A DNA stretch of 62,637 bases from Crocosphaera sp. (GTDB lineage Bacteria > Cyanobacteriota > Cyanobacteriia > Cyanobacteriales > Microcystaceae): NCBI GenBank assembly GCA_030065205.1, contig JASJDN010000027.1, positions 1 through 62,637 on the forward strand, in the 5' to 3' direction. Below the pieces are notes generated by a model. The model saw only the letters and a list, made by a program, of their open reading frames with translations. It ran no database searches and was not told the DNA's origin. The position numbers and the translations under genes are program-made. Each line of letters begins with the position of its first letter. The stretch's first letter is position 1. Below are positions 17,101-26,853 of this stretch, one piece after another.

Positions 17101-17958
17101 TTAGGAAACTTTCAGCCAATGAGATAAATCAATATCTAAAAGGTCTTGAGTTTTTAAGATATCCTCTCGATACACCTTCATCAAATTTTCTCTCATTTCT
17201 TTCGATAACGTTTTCTTTTCGATAAATATATTGTCAACTTTTTTTCTTAAATTGTATCTTTGACTCGTGTTAGTAAAAGGTTTCAGCATTGTCGAAGCAG
17301 TCGTTTTAATAACTGGATTAGAAAAAAGTAGATTTTGAAGCTTTTTGTGTTTCACTTGTCCCCCTTTACGAACAATAACAGAAGTGTCGGGAATAAAACT
17401 ATCATCCACCTCAATAAATTGAAAGAATTCTTGATAAAATTTTTCTTGATTCTTGACAAAATCATCAAAGATCAAAGATTTGAATTGATTTCGGTCAAAG
17501 TTTTCTAAATATTGTTTCAGGGTTTTATAATAAAATCCTAACTTAACAATCTTATTGGATGGTTGAGGACAATAGGCTATATCTTTGAATTCACCCTTGA
17601 TTTGCTGACGATTAGATAAAGCATTAAAATCTGAAAAAGCACGATCAACAGGATTGCGTAACATGATTAAAAGTTTAGCATTAGGAAAGTATTTTTTGAT
17701 CGCTTTACAAGCTTTTTCTGATTGGAAATAAACACTAGATACTTCTCCAAATATTTTTTCTGATGTTTTTAGTTCATAAGATTTTTCATAAGCTTCTATG
17801 TCTAAATTAACTTTATTAAGAAGATCCTCCCCCTTGATTTTAGGCATTACAATATCAGGATGTTGTTTTAAATAATGATGTAACGAACTTGTGCCACATT
17901 TATGTCCTCCAATGACAATAAATCTAGGGGAAGTGAAAAAATCTTTTGATGAATTCAT
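17101..17958 (-). CDS. Sulfotransferase domain protein
   Basis: A 285-residue protein. The 5'-phosphosulfate-binding loop of PAPS-dependent sulfotransferases is VIGGHKCGTSSLHHYL at about residues 15-30. The 3'-phosphate motif is seen in MLRNPVDRAFSDF near residue 105. It transfers sulfate from PAPS to an acceptor, in such organisms most often a polysaccharide or glycolipid. The next minus-strand gene upstream encodes a large membrane protein, and the two may serve the same cell-surface pathway. The acceptor is unknown. Confidence 0.82.
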   Translation of the reverse strand: MNSSKDFFTSPRFIVIGGHKCGTSSLHHYLKQHPDIVMPKIKGEDLLNKVNLDIEAYEKSYELKTSEKIFGEVSSVYFQSEKACKAIKKYFPNAKLLIMLRNPVDRAFSDFNALSNRQQIKGEFKDIAYCPQPSNKIVKLGFYYKTLKQYLENFDRNQFKSLIFDDFVKNQEKFYQEFFQFIEVDDSFIPDTSVIVRKGGQVKHKKLQNLLFSNPVIKTTASTMLKPFTNTSQRYNLRKKVDNIFIEKKTLSKEMRENLMKVYREDILKTQDLLDIDLSHWLKVS

Positions 17959-18134
17959 ATCAATTAATCCTTTTGATAAAACGATTAGATTGTCTCACAT
18001 TTTCCTGTTTAAGTCAACTAATTTAATGTTTTTATTGTGAACCTATAAATAAGTACAAACTAAATTACTATTTACTATTAATAACTTTTATTTTCCTGAT
18101 ATATCGGTAAATTTTCATGACTTAGGTCAGCAAT

Positions 18135-19901
18135 CTATTGACGAAGAATACATTTACTCGAAACCACAAACCATTCCTCTGATTGAAAATCTGTGCAGTT
18201 TTGTTTGAACTTGAGTAAGCTAGGAATTTTACCTAATTTTTGCTCATTAGATATTTTTTTAGCTATATCTTTCCACTGTTTGAACCAGGTACTTCTTGTG
18301 AAAAATTTTGGGGTAAAGGTTGACTCTCTGATCACAAAAAAATCGATTTGATACTGTTGAATAAATTTTTTAAGTTTTAACTGATCATCAGTGTAATGAG
18401 CTTCAATTAAATCAAGAGTTTTTTCCTTCATGGGAATATAGTGTTTAGGATGATAAGGAACAACAAATTCTGGTGCTGTTAGGGTAGAACGTTGAGAAAA
18501 TATGGGTATGTTATTACTTGGTGTACCTTCTAATGACGCAACCAGAATATCTTTCGGTTGTGCAGCAAAAAACATTTCGATTTCAGGGAGATGATACACA
18601 ACACGAGGGCTTACTCTCGATGAAAAATACAGAGGGTAAGCTAAACTATAACCTCCTAAGATGAGAGTTATTATAATGAAAGCCGCTTGCTTAACTTTTA
18701 CAGTAAATTGCTGAGCATTGCACCAATTCCAAATTGCTCTCAAAAGTATAAACAAACATAAGCTAGAAGATAAAGCAATGAGAAAAGTTAGAGGCATTCT
18801 GGTATATCTATTGGGATAATAAAGCTTAAAAAAAACAAGATGGGCTAAAATATTTAATCCACATGATGCTATCAGAATATTCAGCAATATTACTCTATTT
18901 TGGGTTATTTCATTTCTTAGAGAGAACTTAGATGGAAAACATAATAAAAGCGGTAGTATTAAACTTAGCCAACCAACTAAAGGTATTGATTTTAAAAGTT
19001 TTCCTGGTTTTAAACCACTTTGCCAACCAAAAATATAGGTATCTAAAATGTTATCAGAGTAGTAAGGAACTCTACCTTCAGGATACCAAAACTCAGGTAA
19101 TTTTATTGCCTCTGCCCCTGAAATTGAAGGAAGATAATCTTGGGATGACAAAATATAAACTATGCTAACAATAGCCGCTACAAAAATACCACTTATAGAA
19201 AAAATATAATCTTTCTTATCCGAGGAAATCCTTATTTTTCTATTTTTCCAAGAAAATAACCTAACAATTAACACTCCTATCAAGACAAAAATAAAAGGGG
19301 TGTAAAATAATCCTTGCAGAAGAATTGTCGCTAAACAAGGCAATAAGGCTCTACGAATGAGATAATATAGAAATGCAGGAAAAAGTATAATAAATGATGA
19401 TCTGGGTAAGGCATCCGTCGGAAAAAATGTCATCCATGATACTATAGTTGTAACAAAAGCAAAAGGAATGATGGGCAGAATTTCCAGAGATAGTAGAAAA
19501 ATATAGGCCGATGAAAATACTGCTAAAAACAATGGGATGACTTGCATGACAAACCTTGGAGTAATTCCTAATTTTGCCAGTATAGAGAAGAGAAAAGTAT
19601 AAGCAATAGGGGTAACAGATTTAAAGTAGTCAGCAATCGGATCGTTGGGAAATAAATCAGGATCAAGAAATTGGTCTAACCAGAAGTAAATTCTGAGATC
19701 ATCATTGAAAATTTCCCCCCGATATTGCCCCGTCAACACATCATAATAGGCAATGACAGAACAAATAAGTATAAAAATCAAAGTTACACTTAATCCAAGT
19801 TTAACTTCCTGGTTTTGCTTTTGATTAATTGGAGAAAACAGAAAATCATATAGTTTATTGTTTTTCTTTGGCTGTTTCTTTTCTGAGAAGATTGTCGGCA
19901 T
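18135..19901 (-). CDS. Large polytopic membrane protein, glycosyltransferase-like layout
   Basis: A 588-residue protein with about ten to twelve hydrophobic segments between residues 35 and 430, then a soluble C-terminal domain of about 150 residues. The first periplasmic loop has FNDDLRIYFWLDQF, where acidic residues follow the first helix, a layout typical of GT-C type glycosyltransferases and related polymer-assembly proteins. I recognise no named family. It lies upstream of the sulfotransferase gene on the same strand with a gap of about 175 bases. Role inferred: surface polysaccharide or glycolipid assembly. Confidence 0.65.
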   Translation of the reverse strand: MPTIFSEKKQPKKNNKLYDFLFSPINQKQNQEVKLGLSVTLIFILICSVIAYYDVLTGQYRGEIFNDDLRIYFWLDQFLDPDLFPNDPIADYFKSVTPIAYTFLFSILAKLGITPRFVMQVIPLFLAVFSSAYIFLLSLEILPIIPFAFVTTIVSWMTFFPTDALPRSSFIILFPAFLYYLIRRALLPCLATILLQGLFYTPFIFVLIGVLIVRLFSWKNRKIRISSDKKDYIFSISGIFVAAIVSIVYILSSQDYLPSISGAEAIKLPEFWYPEGRVPYYSDNILDTYIFGWQSGLKPGKLLKSIPLVGWLSLILPLLLCFPSKFSLRNEITQNRVILLNILIASCGLNILAHLVFFKLYYPNRYTRMPLTFLIALSSSLCLFILLRAIWNWCNAQQFTVKVKQAAFIIITLILGGYSLAYPLYFSSRVSPRVVYHLPEIEMFFAAQPKDILVASLEGTPSNNIPIFSQRSTLTAPEFVVPYHPKHYIPMKEKTLDLIEAHYTDDQLKLKKFIQQYQIDFFVIRESTFTPKFFTRSTWFKQWKDIAKKISNEQKLGKIPSLLKFKQNCTDFQSEEWFVVSSKCILRQ

Positions 19902-19955
19902 TGATTTAAGGTTAAATATTCGCTGTATTTATGCTCATCATAAGGATTTTGACCA

Positions 19956-19974
19956 TCAACCTATCATAGGTTGA
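19956..19974. promoter_or_regulatory. Perfect 9-1-9 palindrome
   Basis: TCAACCTAT-C-ATAGGTTGA lies 55 bases before the start of the large membrane-protein gene and about 50 bases after the stop codon of phoH. No U-tract follows on the minus strand, so a repressor or activator operator is as likely as a terminator. Confidence 0.3.
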
Positions 19975-20026
19975 CAAAAATAGCAACCCTGAAGATGTTT
20001 ACCTTACTTCTTGTCATTACTATCTA

Positions 20027-20983
20027 TTAACTATCAAACTTTTCGTAAGCTTCTACAATTCTTTGTACCAAAGGATGACGCACTACGTCTGCTTGAGAAA
20101 AATGACAAAATGCAATACCTTCTACTGATTTTAAAATGTGAGTCGCCACCACTAAACCCGAGTCTTGATGTCTCGGTAAGTCGGTTTGGGTAATATCTCC
20201 TGTTACCACCATTTTTGAGCCAAAACCTAATCGTGTCAATACCATTTTTAATTGTGCCGGTGTGGTATTTTGAGCCTCATCAACGATAACAAACGCATTA
20301 CTTAACGTTCGTCCTCGCATATAGGCTAAAGGGGCGACTTCTATCTGTCCTCTTTCCATTAAATCAGGAATTCTTTGCGGATCAATAAACTCATATAACG
20401 CATCGTATAAAGGTCTTAAAAAAGGGTTTACTTTTTGTTGTAAATCTCCGGGTAAAAACCCCAATTTTTCCCCTGCTTCCACTGCCGGACGGGTTAAAAT
20501 CAACCGTTCACATTCATCATTTAATAACGCCTTCACCGCCAAAACAGCAGCTAGAAATGTCTTTCCCGTTCCCGCCGGACCAATGCAAAACGTCACATCA
20601 TGTTTCTGTATGGCTTTAATATATTGCTTTTGTCGAAAGGTTTTTGCTCGAATGACTTCCCCTCGACGAGTTCTTGCTAAAATGGACTGCTGTAAGTCTT
20701 GGTATTCCTCCATTCGTCCCGTATCTAACGCTTGAAAGGCTGTCATTAAGTCAGGACGCGAGATGGTTTTTGCTTCTTGCCAATAGGGTTGTAGCGATCG
20801 CAATACTTTCATCACCCTTGCCACCGGTTTTTCAGGTCCATAAATGCTTAATTCTTGACCCCGTAAGACTAAGTTTGCCCCCGTATGACGGGAGAGGAAT
20901 TTTAAGTTTTCTTCGGCGACTCCTGCCAAAGCGATCGCACTTTCATGACTGGGTAATTGAAGGGTTTGGGAAGTTTCGGTCAT
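20027..20983 (-). CDS. phoH: PhoH-family ATPase
   Basis: A 318-residue protein. An N-terminal KH-like or short RNA-binding segment (about residues 15-75) is followed by the PhoH NTPase: Walker A GPAGTGKTFLAAVLAVKALL near residue 138, Walker B FVIVDEAQNTTPAQLKMVLT, and sensor motif MVVTGDITQTDLP. PhoH proteins are cytoplasmic ATPases linked to RNA metabolism and, in some bacteria, phosphate starvation. It is divergent from hypD, with about 300 bases between them. No Pho box was identified. Confidence 0.9.
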   Translation of the reverse strand: MTETSQTLQLPSHESAIALAGVAEENLKFLSRHTGANLVLRGQELSIYGPEKPVARVMKVLRSLQPYWQEAKTISRPDLMTAFQALDTGRMEEYQDLQQSILARTRRGEVIRAKTFRQKQYIKAIQKHDVTFCIGPAGTGKTFLAAVLAVKALLNDECERLILTRPAVEAGEKLGFLPGDLQQKVNPFLRPLYDALYEFIDPQRIPDLMERGQIEVAPLAYMRGRTLSNAFVIVDEAQNTTPAQLKMVLTRLGFGSKMVVTGDITQTDLPRHQDSGLVVATHILKSVEGIAFCHFSQADVVRHPLVQRIVEAYEKFDS

Positions 20984-21298
20984 CTATTGTTTTCTTTAAT
21001 TTTAGTCAATTTGATATTTTATCAATTATTCTAATGACTGTGCATAGTAACACAGTTTTCTCCACTGTTACAAGATCAAACTTCTTAGAAGTAGAAAGCG
21101 TATTTTTTCTCACCACGATCCTTATAATGACTGATAAATTTTCCCTTGACTTCAAAAAATGGGGTAAAACACTAAAAAAAGGTTAATTTATAAGCCTAGC
21201 TGAAAAACAACAATTATCATCGAGCTAAATCTAGAAACAGTAAAATATATAAGTCAAAAAACGGATTATTTATTATCTTATTGGTAAGGGAGAAAATC

Positions 21299-22411
21299 AT
21301 GAAATTTGTTGATGAATATCGTAATGCTGATTTGGCTGAAAAATACGTTCAAGAAATCACTCAAATGATGACTAAACCTTGGACTATTATGGAAATTTGT
21401 GGTGGTCAAACCCATTCTATTGTGAAATATGGTATAGATCGCTTATTACCTCCTGAAATAACCCTAATTCATGGGCCGGGTTGTCCGGTTTGTGTCACCC
21501 CCATTGAACTGATCGATTGTGCATTAAAAATTGCCAGTTTACCTAATGTTATTTTCTGTTCTTTTGGGGATATGTTAAGAGTTCCTGGAAGTGACAAAGA
21601 TTTATTAACGATTAAAGCATCTGGGGGAGATATTCGTATTGTTTACTCACCCTTAGATAGTTTAAAAATTGCTCAAGAAAATCCTGATAAAGAGATTGTT
21701 TTTTTTGCGGTTGGCTTTGAAACGACTACACCAGCAACGGCTATGGCAGCCTATCAGGCTAAACAGCAAGGAATTGGAAATTTTTCTTTATTAGTTTCCC
21801 ATGTTTTAGTTCCCCCAGCAATGGAAGCCCTTTTATCCTCTCCTAATTGTGTGGTTCAAGGATTTTTAGCAGCCGGTCATGTTTGTACCGTTATGGGTTA
21901 CGAAGCTTATCAGCCTATTGCTCAAAAATATAAAGTTCCTATCGTTGTGACCGGCTTTGAACCTATCGATGTTCTCCAAGGAATTTACCATTGTATTCAA
22001 CAGTTAGAAGCAGGAAAATTTGACTGTGAAAATCAATATATTCGCTCCGTCAAATCCCAAGGTAACCCGTTAGCCCAACAAGTCATTCAAGACGTTTTTG
22101 AGGTGGTTCCCCGTCGTTGGCGAGGCATCGGAGAAATAGGGGAGAGTGGGTTGGGATTACGCTCAGAATACGCCCGCTACGATGCCTTAAAACGCTTTGA
22201 AACGGAATTATCATCCATGACCCCATCCACTGCCCCCCAACTCTGTATTAGTGGTCAAATCATGCAAGGGTACAAAAAACCTAACGATTGTCCCGCCTTC
22301 GGAAGCCAATGTACCCCAGAAAACCCGTTAGGTGCGCCTATGGTATCCTCAGAAGGGGCTTGTGCTGCCTATTATCGCTATCGAAACCACCCACAAACCG
22401 TCCAGTGTTGA
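21299..22411 (+). CDS. hypD: Hydrogenase maturation protein HypD
   Basis: A 370-residue protein from the ATG at 21299. The ribosome site GGTAAGGGAG just before it makes this start better than the in-frame TTG at 21281. Family motifs are [25 protein letters not shown] and, near the C terminus, the cysteines that hold the 4Fe-4S cluster ([19 protein letters not shown]). HypD with HypC assembles the Fe(CN)2CO group of NiFe hydrogenases. hypA and hypB lie 7 kb upstream. hypC, hypE and hypF are not in this window. Confidence 0.95.
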   Translation: MKFVDEYRNADLAEKYVQEITQMMTKPWTIMEICGGQTHSIVKYGIDRLLPPEITLIHGPGCPVCVTPIELIDCALKIASLPNVIFCSFGDMLRVPGSDKDLLTIKASGGDIRIVYSPLDSLKIAQENPDKEIVFFAVGFETTTPATAMAAYQAKQQGIGNFSLLVSHVLVPPAMEALLSSPNCVVQGFLAAGHVCTVMGYEAYQPIAQKYKVPIVVTGFEPIDVLQGIYHCIQQLEAGKFDCENQYIRSVKSQGNPLAQQVIQDVFEVVPRRWRGIGEIGESGLGLRSEYARYDALKRFETELSSMTPSTAPQLCISGQIMQGYKKPNDCPAFGSQCTPENPLGAPMVSSEGACAAYYRYRNHPQTVQC

Positions 22412-22598
22412 TCCCCAATTTCTAAAAAAAATATTACAAAATATTAAGAAACAATAGTGAATGTCAACACAATGCCAGAAAATAATTGGGTCAGGTTGCT
22501 TGGCAACGAATAAAGTTGAAACACCCAACAGCAACCCGATTTCGTATAAGATGTCAGTTTAAGAGCATCTAAATCAATTTATTGGGAGGAATCCATCA
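22412..22598 (+). promoter_or_regulatory. Leader/promoter region of the apc genes
   Basis: 187 gene-free bases between hypD and apcA. GGTTGCT (about 22494-22500) and AGCAACC (about 22530-22536) can form a stem. A strong ribosome site, GGGAGGAAT, precedes the apcA ATG. Phycobilisome genes usually have long leaders; the start site cannot be placed from sequence alone. Confidence 0.4.
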
Positions 22599-23084
22599 AT
22601 GAGTATTGTCACGAAATCCATCGTGAATGCTGATGCAGAAGCCCGCTACCTCAGCCCTGGCGAACTTGATAGAATCAAAGCCTTTGTGACCAGTGGTGCT
22701 GCTCGTTTACGCATCGCAGAAACCTTAACCGGTTCACGGGAAACCATCGTTAAGCAAGCTGGCGATCGCTTATTCCAAAAGCGTCCTGATGTTGTTTCTC
22801 CTGGTGGAAACGCTTACGGCGAAGAAATGACCGCTACCTGTCTTCGTGACATGGACTACTATCTCCGTCTCATCACTTACGGAATCGTTTCTGGCGATGT
22901 TACCCCTATCGAAGAAATTGGTTTAGTGGGTGTACGGGAAATGTACAAGTCTTTGGGAACCCCCATTGATGCAGTAGCCCAAAGTGTACGGGAAATGAAA
23001 GAAGTAGCAACCGGAATGATGTCTCCTGAAGATGCAGGAGAAGCGGGTTCTTACTTTGATTATGTTATCGGTGCGATGAGCTAA
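22599..23084 (+). CDS. apcA: Allophycocyanin alpha subunit
   Basis: A 161-residue phycobiliprotein of standard length. Cys81 in [14 protein letters not shown] is the phycocyanobilin attachment site. The globin-like fold is recognisable over the full length ([20 protein letters not shown] at the start). With ApcB it forms the trimeric discs of the phycobilisome core that pass energy to photosystem II. apcB follows after 87 bases and apcC after that, the usual order. apcE, normally upstream of apcA, is absent; hypD is in that place. Confidence 0.97.
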   Translation: MSIVTKSIVNADAEARYLSPGELDRIKAFVTSGAARLRIAETLTGSRETIVKQAGDRLFQKRPDVVSPGGNAYGEEMTATCLRDMDYYLRLITYGIVSGDVTPIEEIGLVGVREMYKSLGTPIDAVAQSVREMKEVATGMMSPEDAGEAGSYFDYVIGAMS

Positions 23085-23171
23085 GACGAGTAGAGTATAC
23101 TCGGATTAACCAAGCCGTCCCCAATAATTGTAAGACTGTTGAAGACTAGGCAAGATTAAGGAAGCAAAACT

Positions 23172-23657
23172 ATGCAAGACGCAATTACCTCCGTCATTAA
23201 CTCCGCCGACGTTCAAGGAAAGTACCTTGATGGTTCTGCGATGGACAAACTGAAAGGCTACTTCGCCACCGGAGAACTCCGTGTGCGCGCTGCTAGTGTA
23301 ATCAGTGCTAACGCTGCTGCAATTGTTAAAGAAGCGGTAGCTAAGTCCTTACTGTACTCTGATGTTACCCGTCCTGGTGGTAATATGTACACCACTCGTC
23401 GTTACGCTGCTTGTATTCGTGACCTCGACTACTATCTCCGTTACTCCACCTACGCTATGTTAGCGGGTGATCCTTCCATCTTAGATGAGCGCGTTCTCAA
23501 CGGATTAAAAGAAACCTATAACTCCTTAGGCGTTCCCGTTGGTAGCACCGTTCAAGCCATCCAAGCCATGAAAGAAGTGACGGCTGGTCTTGTTGGTGCA
23601 GACGCAGGAAAAGAAATGGGTGTTTATTTTGACTACATTTGCTCTGGCTTAAGCTAG
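23172..23657 (+). CDS. apcB: Allophycocyanin beta subunit
   Basis: A 161-residue phycobiliprotein. Cys81 ([14 protein letters not shown]) binds the chromophore, and Asn71 in [13 protein letters not shown] is the asparagine that is N-methylated in beta subunits. It pairs with ApcA in the phycobilisome core. It is in an operon with apcA upstream. A stem-loop region and apcC lie downstream, so differential mRNA stability between the large subunits and the linker is possible. Confidence 0.97.
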   Translation: MQDAITSVINSADVQGKYLDGSAMDKLKGYFATGELRVRAASVISANAAAIVKEAVAKSLLYSDVTRPGGNMYTTRRYAACIRDLDYYLRYSTYAMLAGDPSILDERVLNGLKETYNSLGVPVGSTVQAIQAMKEVTAGLVGADAGKEMGVYFDYICSGLS

Positions 23658-23700
23658 AACTACTAATGGTTACAACCAACTAAGGGTTGTCTAAAAAGAG

Positions 23701-23799
23701 GTTCGGGAAGTCTAGAGTGAGTGCTAGCTGGTTAAAGGCTTAATCTTTGCTGCTAAAGATAGGTTTTGACGATCTAGTATTGACTCTTGACTCCCGAAC
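23701..23799 (+). promoter_or_regulatory. Long-range stem between apcB and apcC
   Basis: GTTCGGGA (23701-23708, then A-GTC) pairs with GACTCCCGAAC (about 23789-23799), giving 11 pairs with one bulge and closing a ~80-base loop. Such a structure between apcB and apcC could act as a processing site or partial terminator that sets the lower level of the linker. Confidence 0.4.
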
Positions 23800-23844
23800 T
23801 TTGTTGTATCAAGATTTTTGAGGAAATTTAGGAGAACTCGACCC

Positions 23845-24048
23845 ATGCGAATGTTTAAAGTCACCGCTTGTGTTCCCAGTCAAACCAGAATTCGGACTCA
23901 GCGAGAATTACAAAATACCTTTTTTACCAAATTAGTTCCCTATGATAACTGGTTTCGGGAACAACAACGCATCATGAAAATGGGCGGAAAAATCGTCAAA
24001 GTAGAATTAGCCACAGGGAAGCCTGGAACCAATACAGGACTACTGTAG
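23845..24048 (+). CDS. apcC: Allophycocyanin core linker ApcC (LC 7.8)
   Basis: A 67-residue small core linker beginning MRMFKVTACVPSQTRIRTQR, with YDNWFREQQRI and the C terminus GKPGTNTGLL, the standard length and sequence for ApcC. The ATG at 23845 is chosen over an in-frame TTG at 23818 because AGGAGAA lies properly spaced before it and because the extra residues are not part of the family. ApcC caps core discs and tunes energy transfer. Confidence 0.96.
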   Translation: MRMFKVTACVPSQTRIRTQRELQNTFFTKLVPYDNWFREQQRIMKMGGKIVKVELATGKPGTNTGLL

Positions 24049-24101
24049 AGATCAATTTCCTATCTCACAGTGTCTCCCTTATTCATTTTTGACTCAATTT
24101 A

Positions 24102-24135
24102 AGACCTCATAGGCTTTAATGTGGCTATGGGGTCT
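24102..24135 (+). terminator. Hairpin terminator after apcC
   Basis: AGACCTCATAG and CTATGGGGTCT form an 11-bp stem with one wobble around a 12-base loop, about 55 bases after the apcC stop codon and followed by a T-rich run (CGTCTATTTTC). Confidence 0.5.
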
Positions 24136-24259
24136 CGTCTATTTTCTCTGAGATGATCCGTTTTTCTCAATAGTTGCTAAGATGCTAAAAACTGTTAGCT
24201 CTAGATTAATTATTTCTTGAGACTGATGGCTAAATGTAATCTATTGCGAAAATAAGAAA

Positions 24260-24748
24260 ATGCTTAAACAACTATTATTGAAAGGCGGTCTTGGTTTAGT
24301 AATCTGTGCCACTGGGTTGGCCGGATTTCCTGTTTCTGGTCAAGCAACAGAAGTGATCATCGCTCAATCCTCTGCTGAAATGGCCGCCTCAGACATTTCA
24401 GAACAAGAATTAAAAAAATTTGCCAAAGCGATCGCCGACTTACGAGCGATCGATGAGGAAACCCAATCACAAATGATCAAAGCCGTCCAAGACATTGGAA
24501 TGTCCCCGGAAGAGTTTATGGAAATTGGCAAAACAGAAGACGATCAAAGAAATCTCTCTCAAGAAAAACAAGACCAGTTTGAGAAAGCATTAGAAGCTGT
24601 CAGAACCCTCAATGAAAAAGATCGCCAGAAGAAACGAGTCGCCGTTGAAGAAGCCGGTTTAAAAATCTCACGATTCAATGAAATCGGCAAAATGGTCGAA
24701 AATGATCGAGACTTACAAAAACAAGTTGTTGAAATACTGTCCCGTTAA
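24260..24748 (+). CDS. Exported DUF4168 protein
   Basis: A 162-residue protein with a signal peptide (LLLKGGLGLVICATGLAGF, cleavage probably after GQA near residue 29). The mature part is helical and contains two related charged blocks, SEQELKKFAKAIADLRAID and SQEKQDQFEKALEAVRTLNE, each followed by a glycine-linked MSPEEFMEIGK- or KISRFNEIGK-type motif. That duplicated arrangement is typical of DUF4168. Probably periplasmic. Function unknown. It stands alone between apcC and ftsY. Confidence 0.8.
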   Translation: MLKQLLLKGGLGLVICATGLAGFPVSGQATEVIIAQSSAEMAASDISEQELKKFAKAIADLRAIDEETQSQMIKAVQDIGMSPEEFMEIGKTEDDQRNLSQEKQDQFEKALEAVRTLNEKDRQKKRVAVEEAGLKISRFNEIGKMVENDRDLQKQVVEILSR

Positions 24749-24767
24749 CGAGAGATGGGGGAGCAGA

Positions 24768-24848
24768 GGGAGACTGGGAGACTGGGAGACTGGGAGAAAT
24801 CATTGATATATATTCCCCCGTCACCCCATCACCCCGTCACCCCGTCAT
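24768..24848. repeat. Two short tandem-repeat tracts
   Basis: Three and three-quarter copies of GGGAGACT at 24768-24797 are followed at about 24819-24848 by repeats of TCACCCCG/TCACCCCA. One tract is purine-rich, the other pyrimidine-rich. They lie in the spacer before ftsY and contain no gene. Confidence 0.7.
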
Positions 24849-24959
24849 CTTATCCCTTCCCACCCTTCCTACCCTCCCGATGTCCCATCAACGCAAAATA
24901 TCTTCTGAAAAGTCAACCAGAGGCTTAAAATGTTTTAAATAGCACTCATTTTTATTACT

Positions 24960-26354
24960 ATGTTTAATTGGTTTCGCCGTAAAATTAATAAAACCGACTC
25001 CGAACCCGTTTCAGAACCCACCGAACAAGTTACCCAACCTGAAACCGAAACCTCTGATCAAGACAGTCCCTCAGAAGATTATTTAAGTTGGGCAAAAACC
25101 GCCTATAAAAATATTCAACAGCGTCAAACTCCCTCAACTACACCCATTTCCACCACAGAAACCCCTTCAGAAACCCCAGAAAAGGAAGTTCGCCCTGAGA
25201 CTGAACCATCACCTCAACCAGAGTCTGAGTCCCCTAAGATAGAGGCTAAAGAAGACAACCCAGCCTGGATGCAAAAATCCGATCGCCTAGAAGCCCTCAA
25301 AGAAACAGCCTTAGAAACAGCAACGGTAGAAGAAACAACCCCCTTAACCTTTGACGAAGAATTCGTTTGGTCTGCGAAAGTGTTAGCAGCCCAAGGAAGG
25401 GCCCCAGATGATATTTCAGAAGACGAAATTAATTGGTTGAAACGGCTGCGTCAAGGTCTCGGAAAAAGCCGTCGCGGGTTAGTCAACCAACTCAAATCTA
25501 TTGTGGGGCAAGGGCCGCTTAATGAAGATGCGGTCATGGAAATTGAAGCCCTTTTATTACAAGCCGACACAGGGATAGAAGCCACCGATCACATTATCTC
25601 CACCTTACAAAATAAACTTTTAGAAGAAGCTTTGCCCCCAGAACAAGCCCTGGAGTATCTCAAAAGCATTTTAAGAGAGATTTTAGACCGTCCTTTGCAA
25701 AAAGTCGTTAATCCTGGTTTTGCCCCAGAAAAAGGGGTTTTGAATATTTGGTTATTAACCGGAGTTAATGGTGCGGGCAAAACCACAACCATCGGTAAAT
25801 TAGCCCATTTAGCCCAACAATCCGGCTATGACTGTATTATTGCTGCGGCCGATACCTTTCGGGCGGCAGCCGTTGAACAAGTCAAAGTTTGGGGGGAAAG
25901 AACCAACACCCCAGTTATTGCTAACCCAGGCAAAAATACAGATCCGGCTGCAGTGGTGTTTGATGGTATTTCTGCGGCTCAAGCTCGTCAAGCTGACTTA
26001 TTGTTAGTGGATACAGCAGGAAGGCTACAAAATAAAAAGAATTTGATGGCAGAATTAGCGAAGATTCGGCGTATTATTGATAAAAAAGCAGCCAAGGCTC
26101 AAATTGAATCTTTGTTAGTCTTAGATGCCACCTTAGGACAAAATGGATTACGTCAAGCCCAAGTTTTTTCCGAAGCAGCCGATTTAAGTGGGGTGGTTTT
26201 AACAAAATTAGATGGAACCGCTAAAGGTGGGGTCGCTTTAGCCGTCGCCCAACAATTGGATTTACCCATTCGTTTTATTGGGGTTGGGGAAGGAATAGAG
26301 GATTTAAGACCGTTTTCGAGTTATGAATTTGTCGAAGCTTTGTTAAATGAATAA
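24960..26354 (+). CDS. ftsY: Signal recognition particle receptor FtsY
   Basis: A 464-residue protein. Residues about 1-145 form an acidic, Pro/Thr/Glu-rich A domain. The N domain and then the G domain follow: G1 GVNGAGKTTTIGKLA near residue 268, DTFRAAA, G3 DTAGRLQNKKNLM, G4 TKLDGTAKGG, and the closing VGEGIEDLRPFSSYEFVEAL. FtsY is the SRP receptor GTPase that brings ribosomes with nascent membrane proteins to the translocon. The acidic N domain is long but variable in this family. The gene is preceded by tandem repeats and followed by a structured gene-free region. Confidence 0.96.
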   Translation: MFNWFRRKINKTDSEPVSEPTEQVTQPETETSDQDSPSEDYLSWAKTAYKNIQQRQTPSTTPISTTETPSETPEKEVRPETEPSPQPESESPKIEAKEDNPAWMQKSDRLEALKETALETATVEETTPLTFDEEFVWSAKVLAAQGRAPDDISEDEINWLKRLRQGLGKSRRGLVNQLKSIVGQGPLNEDAVMEIEALLLQADTGIEATDHIISTLQNKLLEEALPPEQALEYLKSILREILDRPLQKVVNPGFAPEKGVLNIWLLTGVNGAGKTTTIGKLAHLAQQSGYDCIIAAADTFRAAAVEQVKVWGERTNTPVIANPGKNTDPAAVVFDGISAAQARQADLLLVDTAGRLQNKKNLMAELAKIRRIIDKKAAKAQIESLLVLDATLGQNGLRQAQVFSEAADLSGVVLTKLDGTAKGGVALAVAQQLDLPIRFIGVGEGIEDLRPFSSYEFVEALLNE

Positions 26355-26427
26355 TTGATGACTCCAGAAACTTGAGGGGACGGGGCTAAAATCCCCATCC
26401 TCATGATTTATAAAGAAAATTTCATGA

Positions 26428-26760
26428 ACTACCTACGCACGACGCTTTGCTTTGTGCGAGGTTTCTAACGTTTCAACTAAGCCACTTACCAAACAAGTCG
26501 GAAAAGCCGGCAAGATAGAGGTCGCTTATCCACGTCTAAAGACGCTAGTTCCTAACGCCTATCACAAATTTGTGTTTTTTGTTGGCAGGGGTCTTATTTT
26601 TTCGACGTAATCCCACCTTACGGGTTTGCTCTCCGAATACTGCCACCAACTGCATTGTTTAGGGGTAGATAAGAGCTTTCACGGCATTACTGCACTATGG
26701 AGAAGGTTGTCATCCCTGGTAGCAAGCGGGTCTATTACTGTTATTGGCCTCGCTGGAGTT
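26428..26760 (+). ncRNA. Possible orphan HEARO/omega-RNA-like element
   Basis: A gene-free, non-repetitive stretch full of hairpins: CGCAC/GTGCG (26436-26458), ACTT/AAGT (26484-26498), CGTCT-AA-AGACG (26533-26544), palindrome CACAAATTTGTG (26563-26574), and GTTGGCAG (26581-26588) paired with CTGCCACCAAC (26640-26650). It begins directly after ATGA (26424-26427); as I recall, HEARO elements insert after ATGA or GTGA. HEARO/omega-RNA is the guide RNA of IscB/IsrB nucleases, but no iscB-like gene follows. If correct this is an RNA-only derivative. Ends and identity are uncertain. Confidence 0.35.
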
Positions 26761-26801
26761 GATTTTACAAGAAACTATTAGTTTTGTCCAGTAGGTTATG
26801 C

Positions 26802-26853
26802 CCTGGCGAGAAATCCCCGATTGAGGTACGAAAATCGGGGATTTCTCGCCAGG
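26802..26853. repeat. Perfect 21-bp inverted repeat
   Basis: CCTGGCGAGAAATCCCCGAT plus T (26802-26822) is exactly complementary to 26833-26853 around a 10-base loop. There is no U-tract, so it is more likely the hairpin end of a mobile element or a REP-like palindrome than a terminator. It follows the possible omega-RNA-like region. Confidence 0.75.

Noticed and set aside
20674..21186. Plus-strand open frame of 170 codons
   Set aside because: It is antisense to phoH for most of its length, has no family features, and its composition is that of a mirrored coding frame.
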